Source: Adiantum capillus-veneris (taxonomy: Eukaryota > Streptophyta > Polypodiopsida > Polypodiales > Pteridaceae). Taken from it: a stretch of DNA of 64,000 bases. The translations under genes and the position numbers were made by a program. The notes beneath the pieces are model-generated. The model did not search any database and was not told where the DNA came from. It was given only the letters and a program-made list of their open reading frames with translations. This document shows positions 1-10,877 of this stretch, one piece after another; position 1 is the stretch's first letter; each line of letters begins with the position of its first letter. The stretch spans positions 10,053,648 to 10,117,647 of the forward strand of contig CM043968.1 of NCBI GenBank assembly GCA_014529385.2, in the 5' to 3' direction.

Positions 1-2
1 CA

Positions 3-988
3 TTGAGAAGAGGACTTCAACATACTAGTTTAGCAAGAGCACTGCTAAATGAGTTTGTGGAGAACAACTCTGAGAAGATGCCACATAGAAGTAGAACACT
101 GCTAGATGGCTCAAGAGAGACTCAATTGGTGATTCCATCAATATACAAACAAGTGGATATTTTATGTGAAATCAACACACCACTTGACCAAATGGGCTAT
201 GAGAAGAAGCTATCCCAGTCTTCTTTTGGTAGAATTTGGAACAAAGAGTACCCACATGTCACTTTAACAAAGACAAGTGAGTTCTCTAAGTGCAATATTT
301 GTAGCTCAATCAAAGCAAGGTTAGAAGCTAAACCTTCTCTTGAAGAGAGAGCTCTTCTCTTGAGGGAGAAAGAAGTTCACATGGCACAACAAAAGAGATA
401 CAGAAGCCTATATTATGCATGGCACACATATTCAAAAACACAACCACAAAAATATGTATGCACAATCCATGATAAGATGGATCAAAAGAAGACTGCCATT
501 CCCAGATTACACATTGTTCCCAAGGGTGTGGATTCGGGATATAATCTGCAGGTGGCATTGGTTGGCATGATCACTCATGGACATGGAGAAGGTCATTACA
601 GACACTTTGTCTTGAATGGTTTGCGGGTAGCTGATCCAAATCTTACAATTGGCTCAATTGCTAATTGTTTACATAACCTAGAGAGGATAGATAAGCATCC
701 TCTTGGTGATCTAGTAACAAATGGACTTCTAAGGAGCAATATTTCACTACTACATGCTTTGAACTCAAGGGATGCTTTGGACTACCATAACTTGAGTGAT
801 GGAAAAGGTCCCATTGTGCAACCATCATAAATTGCAGAAGAGGAATTGGAATCAACATTTTGCAGGTTTCCAAAGAACTTGCTACTACAATTGGATAATT
901 GTGTAGGGGAAAACAAAAATCGATACTTATCTGCCTATTTGTCAATCCTTGTTGCAAGGGGGGTTTTCAAAACAATACAACTAGGATT
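3..988 (+). pseudogene. DUF7869-type ORF, both ends missing
   Basis: The frame is open from the window edge to a TAA at 828-830 (275 codons, true start not visible). A second open stretch to 988 holds the most recognisable part, LLLQLDNCVGENKNRYL (about 879-930), which I recognise as the core of DUF7869 proteins, a family mostly found in repetitive, transposon-like genes. A CNIC zinc-ligand-like pair lies near 291-302. The two stretches are separated by the stop and by a possible splice acceptor (tttgcag ending at 865), so they may be two exons or one broken frame. Coding ends in QLGF at 988, exactly where an LTR begins, so the conserved GHTHED-like continuation is lost. No function is established; a transposase-like role is only a guess. 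Confidence 0.6.
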
Positions 989-1333
989 TGTTGACGACCA
1001 CACTTTCAACAATGTTTCCATGAAGATTCCTCAAAGATTCTCTAAAGATGCCATATGAAGATGCTGATGAAGTGATGAAGATGAAGATGAATGCTACAAT
1101 GTGAAGATAGAAGCTCATGGACGCCATCAAATATCGCGTTGATATATTTTGAGCCATTACGGCCACTTTTGTAATGTTTACGAGAACTTCATATTTTAAG
1201 TCGGCAATTGTATTTTGGCCGCAGATGCTTGCATGATGAGCAGAGCCAACTTGATCTATTGTATTTAAGCTCTGTAGAAGCCTAGGGACATTTCAAGTCA
1301 TTTTGGCCCGACATCAGGTTTTCTAAGGCTTAG

Positions 1334-1340
1334 TATATAA
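1334..1340 (+). promoter_or_regulatory. LTR TATA box
   Basis: TATATAA about 345 bp into the LTR, followed by AGCT; the same GTATATAAGCT occurs at 51759 and 62200 in the related LTRs. This is the likely U3 promoter; transcription would start some 25-35 bp downstream. Confidence 0.55.
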
Positions 1341-1686
1341 GCTAAAACCTAAAGCTTGTAAAAGGGGACTTCTAATAATCTTATCTTCTGTGCAGTATTC
1401 TATGTACGAGAGAGTGAGAGAGTTTGTGTGTGTGCTACGGGAGCTACAGTGGCCGGAATCACGAATGGAGAGCAGCAACGTGTTGCCCACGAGGAGAGCT
1501 ACGTGTTGATGCTTGCATCGCACGCGTTCTTCTGCGTTTTGGCAGATTCACCCGCGAGCTACTTTTAGAGTTTCGGTGACAAACGTTGTCCGTTTTTGCA
1601 TTTCAGCATATCAACGCGTTCACAACAAGTAGATCTACACATTAGGCACTTCAGATTTCAGAAACAGTGACCTGCAAAATTCGACT

Positions 1687-1700
1687 AGACATACTATGCG
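1687..1700 (+). repeat. LTR half-site of the leader palindrome
   Basis: AGACATACTATGCG, in the right part of the LTR downstream of the TATA box. It is homologous in position to the half-sites at 40408-40421 and 44653-44666 (minus orientation). Confidence 0.55.
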
Positions 1701-2037
1701 ATTTTGCACGGAGGGTATTGGGTTAGGATTTGTGGTCAAAGACCTTAGGAATAGCGGCCTACTAGTGTGTGTAGGACTTCCCTTGAGTTTTGTGAAGTTT
1801 CGAGATCGTTTGATGGGCTTTTGGCTTGCGGTAGCATCATAAGAGACTTTCACTTTCATAGAACAAATGGCATTTAGAGTTGAGATCCCTGTAGGAAGTA
1901 GTCATTAGTTGGTCGAGTAGAGGTTGACACCCTTTGCTTGCTTTCATGCACCTGCGGGTCGAGCTCTATCCTTAGCTGACATATTTGTTAAGTGAGTTCT
2001 CACTATGCTGACGTCCGTCGCGGCGTATCCGCCAACA

Positions 2038-2056
2038 TGGGCGCCGTTGCCGAGGA
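2038..2056 (+). other. Primer binding site, tRNA-Asp type
   Basis: TGGGCGCCGTTGCCGAGGA directly follows the LTR end. It matches the complement of the plant tRNA-Asp(GUC) 3' end (TGGCGCCGTTGCCGGGGA) except for an extra G and one substitution. Confidence 0.8.
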
Positions 2057-2960
2057 TGAGGGCCTTAGGTAGGTGACTGAGACTAGTCCTAGAGAATAGA
2101 GGTTCCTCTGGCTTCCCAGAGTCATATTTTACATTTAGATAGGATCAGAGGGTGGTGGCCTCTCTAGGTCTTAGGAGGAGTCTAGGGAGCGTGTGTCTAG
2201 AGTAGATCTTCCGTCTTAGGTAGTAGTAGGTAGGAGATAGGCTGTGGTGAGGAGATTGGAGTTGGAGTGGTAGATGCGGTGAGAAGTTAGCTTGAGAGTC
2301 CGTGCGAGGCCAGGAAGCAACTGAGACACCAAAATTGCCATCTCACATGATGAGTAGGATTAGGGTAAGTAGGACATCTTGATTTTTGATCTGGAGCACT
2401 TCATGCATGCCATATTTTCTATTAGTCTCATCAGAGAAGTAGAAAACGCTAAGTAGGAAAGACGGTAAATTGTGTTTGGAAGCTTGTTTGAAGTCCAAAA
2501 GTTTCTGTGATTATTGCTAAGAGGTATACAGAGCATAGGGAAGACAACTGCCAGAAAAAATTTGCATTTTAAAACAGTAGACATCCTACGCGTAGTATGT
2601 CTCCAGGGGACTTTTGGGCAGGAATTTGGGAAATTTGAGACCACCAGTGTGTTTAGAGGGTAGATTTTACCCTAGGAACATAGTGACTTGAGTATTTTTT
2701 CATGTTTTGGTTGACCAAAAGCCAAAAGGCGGAATCAGAAAACGTAAAATTTCAGAAAAGGCTTATTTTGAGTGATTTTTGCATATTTTTGCACATGTGA
2801 AGCATATGGGCACTTGCTGAGAGCATAAGGAAGCTAAAGTAGAACTTCCATTAGAAGAAAGTTGGACTCACTTTTGGGCCCTGTAAGAAGTGCCACATCG
2901 TCTTAGAGAGAGAAAATGAAAATGTTAAATTGTGCATTTTATGTGATACTTTTCTGCGCA
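2057..2960 (+). mobile_element. 5' leader of the family A element, truncated
   Basis: This untranslated stretch aligns with the reverse complement of the 39.4-40.0 kb leader of the minus-strand element. Shared blocks include the run near 2160-2200 ending in GGAGCGTGTGT, CACATGATGAGTA near 2346, and GAAGTCCAAAAGTTTCTGTG near 2490. It carries one palindrome of the CATCCTACGCG family. The right boundary is approximate: similarity fades before about 2960 and the next gene-like region begins near 3129. The element body is missing. Confidence 0.6.
2579..2602. repeat. Leader palindrome, 24 bp, one mismatch
   Basis: Arms AGACATCCTACG and CGTAGTATGTCT meet at a central CGCG. It is the same motif as the perfect copies at 38761, 39037 and 39163. 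The mismatch sits in the right arm, whose complement (AGACATACTA) equals the half-site in this element's own LTR at 1687-1700. Confidence 0.75.
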
Positions 2961-3128
2961 ACAAAAGCCAAAATGACATTCTTTGGTAGGTAGCCGCCGT
3001 CTTTATCATTCTTATCCTTCGTTCTCTTGTCAGGAATCCAACTAACCGTATGACTAATGATTTGAAACGTGAACTTACAAGCGTTCCCTCCAGAAACATA
3101 AGCCACACGAACTCTATCAACTCTAAAC

Positions 3129-5906
3129 TTGAGAATATGGCCTTCCCTCCCAAAACCTGAGATAATGAGTTTCGAGTCTCCGTCTTTTTCTCTATCAACT
3201 CTAGGAATGGAGAACGCTTCTTTTCTTGATGAAAACACTAATTTGAACTTGCAATCCTCAGCCCCTTCATCTTTAACACTTCCCCAAAGAAAGAACACAC
3301 ATCATCTTCATGTTGATGTATTGCAAGAGTACGCACCGCTACAGAAACGTAGGAGGGAGTCTTTCTTATCTCAACGAGAGAAAGAACTTAGAAGGACAAA
3401 CAAGGAACATCATTTGGATTTGTGGACCGATGGGTCTATTTATCCAAAGGATCCTACGACAAATACGCCACCTCCCTTTGCTAATATCACTAACCTCTTA
3501 TATTTCACAGGCAATGGCAAGGATGGTCTATTGGGATACACCGAACATTTGGAAATGAGAGGATTTAATGCGGAAAGGAAAAGAAACTTCCTGGCGATGG
3601 AGAACATGCAGTTGAAGAAACTTAATGAAGCATGCTCTCAAAAGATTTCAAACAAAGAGACAATCCAAGGCCTTGAGAAGAAGATCACAAGTTTGCGAGA
3701 GAAAGATACCGTGCTTGGTAGTCGGAAAAGAAAACGAGATCTGTGCAACATTGAGAACATGAAGGTTGGTAGTGGTGGCCTAAAAAAATGAATACGAGCT
3801 TTAAGGTAACTCAAAGTTTGTTTCTTCAATGTGCTTCATTAAGAAATGGATACACTTTCCTATACATGATCATAACGCATGGTGCTTTTTTGGCAGGTCT
3901 TTACTGCATCCAAACTCGAACGGTGCAGGCTTCAATGCCAGAGTGCATTACAGCCATCTAGTTTCAAAAGAAGAGATGATACCTCAGAAAAAATTTCGTA
4001 CGTTGAAAGGGAGGCTCCTTACCTCCTTCATGAACGAGAATCAGCTGGAACCAATGGAAGTGCAAGCAATACTTGATGAGAGTGGCATCTCGCAGATGGG
4101 ATACAGGGCACTCTTCAAAGCATTAGCTAAAAAGTCTCAAAATAAACTACAGAGAGGATCATTGCTGCCAAAGCCATCACATGTAAAGGCTGCTCACTGG
4201 CATGTAAACAATGAGGTGTTTGAGAAACTTGGATCACCATTCCATATTGAAGCAACGTTCTTAGGCAATGGCGGCAGAGAGGTACAGTTTAATGAGCACA
4301 ACAACCTCTTCATTGATCTTGAAGCATTGCAAAGGTATGCAGTTCACTTCTTTGACATCAGTCAAGAGGAGTGTGGTGGGGTTCTCAAGTTTGTTTTGAA
4401 GCTCGACGAGTGTGAAGTCCTGAAGAACAAGAAGCTGGAGAGAGTCACCATTACCCTCATGATCAGAGCTCTGGATCCATCAATAACGAAAGAGGATCCA
4501 CGATACTTCAGCGTGCAATCTGAAAACAACATTCTAACTCTAGGATCATTTCAGGTATACTTCGTTCACTCTATGATAACAAAAATATTGATTATTTGGT
4601 TGTTGATTTTGTGTTTTCTTTTTTCACTACAGGTTGATAAGGAAAATTTTGAAATCCTCGATTGGGTTTTTAATCAAACCCAAATTCCTTCTATCATCAG
4701 TGAACAAAGAAATGGAGACATTCTTTCAGTGGAAGGATTTGGTGACTACACAATGGAATGACACATGGTAGGTGACTTAAAGACTCTTAAGTGTATGTAC
4801 AACATAACACATGGAGCAGCTATGGAAAATCCTTGCTTATATTGCATGGTTGATGGACAATCTCTTGAGAGTGTGCAATGGAATAGAGCTCCCAATAGAC
4901 ATCTTCAAGATAAGACTTTTAAACCAGTGCTTGATATTCCTCTGAGTAGAGTTCACGTCTGTACACTTCATGCACTCTATCGAATAATTGAAAAGGTGGT
5001 TCATTTGTACATATGTTTGGCATGGACATTAAAGCGAGAGAGTGAGTCGAAAAGAGTGATCAAAGCATTAGAGGGAGTTCTCTTAGACATTGGTTTGCAT
5101 GGAGGCAATGTCAAAATTGAAGAGGACCCTAAGATGTCTCAAGGTCGGTACAAGGTAACGAGGAAAGCATCGATAGGCGGAGTGAAGGCAAGAAGGTTTC
5201 TTGGGTTTAGCCTCAAAGATTCAGATAGAGAAGAAAGGAGAAACCTGTTCAACAAATGGAAACAGTTACATAAAGTGGTTAAAGACAATGCTAGTGGTGG
5301 GGCAATCCAGAATCACAAGGCGAACGTGTGGAAATTACTAGATAAAATTTTCCACTACGTTGAGCAGCATTCTTGGGACCAAAGTAAGCTCACATCATTT
5401 CAAGCAGCCTTGCTGGATTGGAAAAAGGCTTACCTTACAGGGTGGGGTGGGCAACATATCACACATTACATGGTGGGTTGGCATTCTACGTATACAAAAC
5501 AAAATTTTAAATTGTACTCTATTGACCATTTTGTTTTATTTCAATGCAGCACATAGTGTTCAACCATGGTCCATATTTTGCCAAGACATACGGCTCACTA
5601 TCAATATGGTCCACACAAGGCATGGGAAAAACCCACTACATGGCAAGAATAGTTTATTTTAAGAACACTAGACATGGGGGAGAAAAAGATAAGGCCAATA
5701 GCCTATTAGAGTTACACCAATGGACTTATAGACGACTAATTCATAGAGCAAAGCAGAAGGAACTTCTTAAGAGTTCAGAAATTACACGATCTTTACAACA
5801 CATCCGCAAAGAGAAGAAATGGATGGCTTGGGGAGCTTCAAATGCGGCGGAGCGCCATGCGAGGTGGCGATGGTCACGAGTCAGGAGCGGAAGAAGATGG
5901 ACCTGA
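3129..5906 (+). pseudogene. Multi-exon ORF of unknown, probably transposon, family
   Basis: Open blocks at 3129-3791, 3829-4761, 4765-5556 and 5544-5906 read as one gene. GT-AG introns are visible at 3806-3896, 4555-4632 (78 bp, in frame) and 5473-5549 (77 bp, joining HITHYM to HIVFNHGP in frame). The first block is basic and coiled-coil-like. The third has a CLYC pair near residue 27 and the HVCTLHALYRIIEKVVH segment. The last has TYGSLSIWSTQGM and NTRHGG. Breaks: a stop just after a run of seven A at 3783-3789, a shift at the second exon, and a TGA at 4759-4761. I do not recognise the family; Cys pairs and conserved His/Trp motifs suggest a mobile-element protein, but no catalytic triad can be assigned. 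Confidence 0.5.
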
Positions 5907-6260
5907 GCCCGTCATTTTTATCCTCTTCGATGCACCTCCTTCTTCCTCACTTTGTACCTCTTCGATGTGCAAGCTCTGTAGACGAGCTCGTTCCTTTGTT
6001 GATGGCAGCATCCCCACGGGCATCAGGGGTCTTCTTTCCCTCAGAAACAGCCGCTTGTTGTATGGATCTAAGCTTTCCGGGTCTTCAACCCTTGCAGCCA
6101 GAGCCTGAGCTGTGTAGGACATGAAATAGGGGGCTCTAAGTGCTTGGCACCCATACCCAATGTGAAATACGCGTAGAGAAAACTGTTTCTCAATCAAAAT
6201 TAGTCTTTCTGCGTTTAGTGGGAGGGGGTGCCCACCACACAATCTTGTAATAACTTTCAT
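5874..6260 (-). CDS. Unrecognised minus-strand ORF, 128 codons
   Basis: Open from an ATG at 6258-6260 to 5874. The N-terminal half is rich in hydrophobic and aromatic residues (FHIGYGCQALRAPYFMSY); the C-terminus is low-complexity, acidic then Ser-rich with a KRIK patch. It partly overlaps the opposite-strand ORF that ends at 5906. It may be the last exon of the minus-strand gene whose other pieces lie at 6523-7896, but no splice sites prove this. Function unknown. Confidence 0.3.
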   Translation of the reverse strand: MKVITRLCGGHPLPLNAERLILIEKQFSLRVFHIGYGCQALRAPYFMSYTAQALAARVEDPESLDPYNKRLFLRERRPLMPVGMLPSTKERARLQSLHIEEVQSEEEGGASKRIKMTGSGPSSSAPDS

Positions 6261-6522
6261 TGCAAACAGTGGGAACTTTGCATTGTCATCGGAGTATTCC
6301 TTGTGGTATATTATGATCTACATAAAAATTGTAATGAATTTATGGGCCGTAGGTGAGATGAGTACAATTGCCAAGCACTTGAATCGTTTCTACAAACCTT
6401 TTTGTGGTTGAAACGCTCGATGTAGTGAGACAACGCCGCATCCTTGCCTTGGACTCCAATGACAGCCCTTGTCGAGAGCCTCTCGCTCTTCTAAGGAAAC
6501 TATCGTCATACACTAGTACCTG

Positions 6523-7896
6523 TCAACAAAAAAAATGATCATGATATTTTATCACTGGGCCATCTCCAATACCATCTGAATGCACGACAAAAGTTACCAT
6601 CTGATTCTCGTCCATTTCTAGCATCGACCTCCCCCACAAGTGAATAGACTGACTATTCATTACCTGATCTCTGGGTGCGAGGGGCCTACCCATGTTTTCT
6701 AAGCTGAGTTGTTTTGTTGTCGATTCAAACTGCTCTTCTGTTGGCAAATTGGCCTCTCCGAACTTCTATTCATTGAATTTATCACTGGGACATCTCCAAT
6801 ACCATCTGAATGCACGACAAAAGTTACCATTTGATTCTCGTCCATTTCTAGCATCGACCTCCCCCATAAGTGAATAGACTGACTATTCATTACCTGATCT
6901 CTGGGTGCGAGGGGCCTACCCATGTTTTCTAAGCCGAGTTGTTTTGTTGTCGATTCAAACTGCTCTTCTATTGGCAAATTGGCCTCTCCGAACTTCTATT
7001 CATTGAATGTATTTTTGATCAATTGCCACCGTGAAGTGAACTGTGAGTCGCGGACAACTGTGTCAGCAATAAAATGTTGGTCCACTCCATCATCATCCAC
7101 AAACCCCATGTTCGCCTCACAAAAATTTGCAATTGCAGCTAGGCAGTAATCCTCCCATATATTGAGATCATGCATGATATCTATGAGCAGAACATAGTGG
7201 GTGTCGCTCGCCATAGCAAAGCTGGGAGCACCCAATTCAGAGGCAAAGTCACTTCCTTACTTGGACTTTATTGCTTGCACCCTATTGTTGCATTCGCAAG
7301 AGAAGCAAGAGTTAAGCCCGCATCAAATGTTTCCTTTAGTACCTCTACCAGCTCTTCTTCTGGTTCGAACTGCACCTCCACATCCTCTACCTCTTCCTCC
7401 AGAGCTAATGAACAACTACCGAAAGTTGTTGACTGGGAAGTCTCTGACTCACCATCCATCTACAAGTGACATGGTAGATTTCCAGTAAGCGACACTTTTT
7501 AAAGTGCTTCATACACCTGTCTTGTACAAGCAGTGCATTGGAGGGACACTTTTCTAGACAGCGATTTAGTCTCCTTGAAGCACTCTTGTCAGGGTCAAGG
7601 TCAGTTGGGTGCACATATCTCATGCCATCAACTATCATGGAATTGTCACAAGTGACTGCCTCATAATGTTGCAAATGGGTTTGTAGGTACTCATATGAGA
7701 AATCTATAATCCTTTGTATAGAAAACTCTGCATTAAACATTACTAATAGTTCTGGTGCACGATGATGACCACGGGCATTGTATAAGAACGTGAATAGTTT
7801 TTCTTCACATGTATCCTTGCTCACGTCTGTCTCCAGGATTATGATCTCCATGACTGAAAGAAAAAGCAAGCTGAAACTATTTGGTGCTATAACCAA
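6523..7896 (-). pseudogene. Unrecognised minus-strand gene remnant, multi-piece
   Basis: Reading leftward: 7405-7896 (163 codons, with FTFLYNARGHHRAPELLVMF and CLEKCPSNALLVQDRC), 7268-7459 (very acidic, EEEVEDVEVQFEPEEELVEV), 6996-7235 (YVLLIDIMHDLNIWEDYC), then two tandem copies of a peptide containing NQMVTFVVHSDGIGD. All pieces lie on one strand with protein-like composition, suggesting exons of one gene later duplicated (6548-7007) and broken. I do not recognise the family. The left piece 5874-6260 may belong to it. Confidence 0.35.
6548..7007. repeat. Tandem duplication, 2 x 230 bp
   Basis: Units 6548-6777 and 6778-7007 are nearly identical (a handful of substitutions, for example ctgggC/Acatctcc). 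Both start TTTATCACTGGG and end CTTCTATTCATTGAA. The duplication lies in the minus-strand gene remnant and doubles a peptide containing LAPRDQVMNSQSIHLWGRSM. Confidence 0.9.
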
Positions 7897-7926
7897 GCGA
7901 ATATTGAGCCTCGAGCCTCCCTCAAG

Positions 7927-8305
7927 GTCTCTATTTTCTTGGTTCTATTCCGTGTGCTAATGTCATAAGAGGTGATGTCACTTGAGTTAGAACCAAGCGA
8001 GTAGGGGCCCCAAGAATCTCCGAAGGGCCCTATTTGCTAGGTTCTGTCCCGTGCGCTAATGTCATAAAAGGTTACGTCACTTGAGTTAGATCCAAGAGAA
8101 TAGGGTCCCAAGAATCTCTGAAGGGCCCTATTCGCTTGGTTCTATCCCGTGCGCTAATGTCATAAAAGGTGACGTCACTTGAGTCAAAACCAAGCGAATA
8201 GGGGCCCAAGAATCTCTCTTGGGCCCTATTTTCTTGGTTCTGTCCCGTGCGCTAATATCATAAAAGGTGACGTCACTTGAGTTAGAACCAAGCGAATAGG
8301 GGCCC
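7927..8305. repeat. Tandem array of four 98-bp hairpin units (MITE-like)
   Basis: Units start near 7927 and at 8025, 8123 and 8221, a period of exactly 98 bp between the last three. Each unit is itself an inverted repeat: GGGCCCTATTCGCTTGGTTC on the left and its near complement ending ATAGGGGCCC on the right, about 20-bp arms around a loop of roughly 45 nt. The loop contains GTGCGCTAATGTCATAAAAG and, in units 3 and 4, a perfect TGACGTCA at 8170-8177 and 8268-8275 (TGATGTCA in unit 1, TTACGTCA in unit 2). Spacers read CAAGAATCTC. It looks like an amplified foldback element. Confidence 0.85.
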
Positions 8306-8319
8306 AAGAATCTCCGTGT

Positions 8320-8566
8320 CTTCCTGATCTTAAATTCATCAAACTTAGCAATGCAATTTATCACAAATCCAACCACTCACCTGGCAAGGGATCAGTTTCC
8401 GCACAACTTCTTGCCTTGCCGCTGAATATACCTATACACAAGCATTTAACCGCTAGAGGTGGTCTTAGTAATGATTGGTATGACTGGAGGGTTAATCTCA
8501 ACCACTACTGTACTCTATACACTTCGGATGTTCTTGATTAGGTCTGCTAATCTGGAACTGTACACC
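8320..8566 (-). mobile_element. Fragment of a gypsy leader/ORF0 5' region
   Basis: This block is a close copy of 38321-38591 in the minus-strand element, sharing CCTGATCTTAAATTCATCAA, GATTGGTAT, AACCTCAACCACTACTGT-like sequence and GGTCTGCTAAT. About 27 bp present in the 38-kb copy (near 38444-38470) are absent here. Both ends are abrupt: it abuts the hairpin array on the left and non-homologous DNA before the SET fragment on the right. Confidence 0.7.
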
Positions 8567-8690
8567 ACCCAAGTGTTTATCAGTCTAGGGGTAAAGTCTT
8601 AATTCCATCTTTTACAGTCAAAAGGTCAAACGAAGTCCAATTCCCAAAGATGCAATTTTCCATATTAATGGTGTGGATTTTGAAGTGTGA

Positions 8691-9110
8691 CTTTCATGTA
8701 TTCAAGGAGCTGGTTATGGGCTATTTGTGCATACTGCCCTTAAAAGTGGTGTGACTATTCTAAACTATGGAGGGCATAAGTATAGATTTCAAGACTGGAA
8801 AAAGATATGCAAAATATTTCCAAGAGCTTCTAAATATTCTCTCCTAGAGGATCCAAACATAGAAGAAGAGGAAGATCAATCATACATTATTGGCTGTGTA
8901 GAAGAAGGAAACGTGTCGGGCTATATAAATAGTTCTCACAGTACGAGTGTTTGTCCCAATGTACGCTATACATTTGATCCAAATTTTCCACCTTGGCATA
9001 AACACACCTCTTCACATATCAAGTCAGAAGAATATGTTCATGTATGCATTGAGACTATTTGTCAAGTTGAAGCAGGAGAAGAGTTATTTGCTGACTATGA
9101 CTTTACTTAA
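8691..9110 (+). pseudogene. SET-domain fragment
   Basis: After an in-frame TGA at 8688-8690 the frame is open to TAA at 9108-9110 (about 139 codons). It begins CIQGAGYGLFV (8697-8729), the usual start of a SET domain. It continues with an NSSHSTSVCPNVRY segment in place of the canonical NHSCxPN, and ends GEELFADYDFT, matching the GEELxxDY end of the fold. Family knowledge: SET domains transfer methyl groups from S-adenosylmethionine to lysine. The Asn-His-Ser-Cys core is rearranged, there is no ATG or N-terminal region, and no post-SET cysteines follow, so activity is doubtful. It could be an exon of a lost gene or a captured fragment. Confidence 0.6.
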
Positions 9111-9379
9111 CATTTTTAAGTATTGTACATGACTTTACCTGACATTGTTATGTATTGTACATGGATGGAAATCTTAAGTACATGCATCATTTTCCTTTTT
9201 CATGGATGAAATCTCAAGTGAATGTATCTTTTGATTATTGTTTAGTTTATGTTCAACTAGAATTTAGAGTTCTCTTATGCTTTGTGTGTTGTATAGGTTA
9301 TTTGATTACCTTGAGTATAGAATATTGATTCTACTCTAGATTTGTAACAAATCTTATCGAAATTTAATCAATGTCGAGG

Positions 9380-9545
9380 TTGGAAAAGTGGTGGGGCTTC
9401 AAACATTACTTTCTTAAACAAGTGGTGGACTTGCAAAATTTTGGTATAGTTTGGAGCTAGCTTACTTGAACAAGTGGTGGCCCTTGAATCCAAATCCAAG
9501 CCAAAGCTCTAATTGTTTGTTTGTAGTCTAGGTTGGACATTTTGT
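9380..9545 (-). repeat. CCACCACTTGTCC repeats, inverted copies
   Basis: AAGTGGTGG occurs three times (about 9389, 9420 and 9471). The stretch 9466-9540 is the near-exact reverse complement of 13862-13930 (shared AGCTCTAATTGTTTG block), so one arm of this repeat field is inverted relative to the other. Confidence 0.7.
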
Positions 9546-9821
9546 GGACCTTGTATCCATGTTTTCTCAACAAGTTGTGACTTTTAATTTTCACTTTAAG
9601 TACTCAACTTTAATAGACTCTAGGATGTACAATTTTGCTTTAGTAGATTGTATTCAAGTGTTTTGTGAACCAATGCTGACAATGGATGCAAGGATTGTAA
9701 CAATGATTTTGCCTCGAATAAATTTCTTACTTGGATTTCTATGTGTAAATAGGGTGAATAACATTCAAGTGATTTTTGAGATACCAATGGTGTGTGTGTT
9801 TTCTTAGATTCACAAACTGGA

Positions 9822-10877
9822 ATGGATAATGCTCCTATGGTTCAGTCAACAACTATAGAATCCATTGATTCTATGGTTTTTGAAGTGCCCAAGATGGATG
9901 ATATTTCTATACTAGAGTCTAGTGTTGTGCAACTTGAGCAAGCGTGCAATAATGAGAACCAAGAAACGGGTGCTTAAAAAATGCAACATACATCAAAAGA
10001 GACTGAAAATTCCACTCATGATCTATTGCCAATTGCTACTACTTCATCTAGTGTAGATGTTGAGAAATCCATGCTTACAATCATATTGGATTTAAATGGT
10101 CTATTGTTGAAACGTTCACCTCAACCATCCTCTCACCACAACTCAGTGCAAGTGGATTCAAAAAGATTTATTATACTAAGGCCAGGTTGCATCCAATTCC
10201 TGAAGACTATATTACAGAGGTTTAATGTTGCAATTTGGTCGACATCTACTAGGAATAATGTGTATCAAATCCTCAAAGCACTAGACAACTTAGCTAAAGA
10301 TACATTGCCTTTCTTTGCAATTTGGTGCCAAGATGTTTGCTACACCGCTCAAAGTCAAAAATTGTTTAGACCCGACAATCCAAATGTTGAGGCAATGTTC
10401 AAGCCTCTAGCCAAAATTGCCATGGGGTTTGAATGTGATCCACAAAGAACAATGCTTATTGACGATTCTCCTTACAAGGGATGTATTTCAGGTGCAAACA
10501 ATTTCATTTTTCCACCACAATTTGATGTTGAGATGATGGTTGACAATATGCTCTTGGAGGAGCTACTACCATACTTGTTTCAACTTGATGAGAGAAGGGA
10601 TGTGCGTGATTTGATTGATTCTAATTGTTTTTGACAACCTATATTGACAAATGATAGTGAATACAAACAAATCATGGAGTATTGGAAGCAGAAAAATGAT
10701 GCTTGGTCAGCTAAGGTGTTCTTTGCAAGAAGAATACCACCGGAAAAAGGTGACACAGGTGAACCTATTATTGAAGATTCAAGTGACACAAGCCACCACA
10801 ATGAAATGAGAAGAGCCCAAATACAAGAAATATTGGCAAAGGAACGTACGGGGAACGTACACCCATTGAAATCATGA
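9822..10877 (+). pseudogene. NIF/FCP1-like (HAD-fold) phosphatase-domain ORF with two in-frame stops
   Basis: One reading frame runs from an ATG near 9822 to 10877, interrupted only by TAA (9975-9977) and TGA (10632-10634). The middle ORF 9981-10634 (217 codons) holds the domain: motif I ILDLNGLLLKR (about 10084), VAIWSTSTRNNVYQIL (about 10232) and MLIDDSPYKGC (about 10452). This fits the NIF/FCP1 family of HAD-fold phosphatases. The second Asp of DxD is Asn, as in the plant DLNGLL subfamily, so catalysis is uncertain. The tail after the second stop has EYWKQKNDAWSAKVFFARR. Both stops could be real decay, or only the middle ORF may be used. Confidence 0.6.

Larger units (their letters stand above)
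989..2037 (+). mobile_element. LTR of a Ty3/gypsy element (family A), 1049 bp
   Basis: It starts TGTTGA at 989 and ends CCAACA at 2037, directly before a tRNA-Asp type PBS. It aligns along its left part with the 1068-bp LTRs at 51405 and 61846 (shared blocks around AAGATTCCTCAAAGATTC, TTTTGAGCCATTACG and AGCTCTGTAGAAGCCTAGGG). Its right part aligns with the reverse complement of 40059-40740. A TATATAA box lies at 1334-1340 in the same place as in the other LTRs. It interrupts the DUF7869-type ORF. No matching 3' LTR is in the window, so this is the 5' end of a truncated element. Confidence 0.8.

Noticed and set aside
7927-8305. CRISPR-like repeat array
   Set aside because: The units are self-complementary 98-bp copies without unique spacers, in eukaryotic DNA.
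8691-9110. Active SET methyltransferase gene
   Set aside because: Only the C-terminal part of the domain is present, the NHSC core is rearranged, and no start or promoter is seen.
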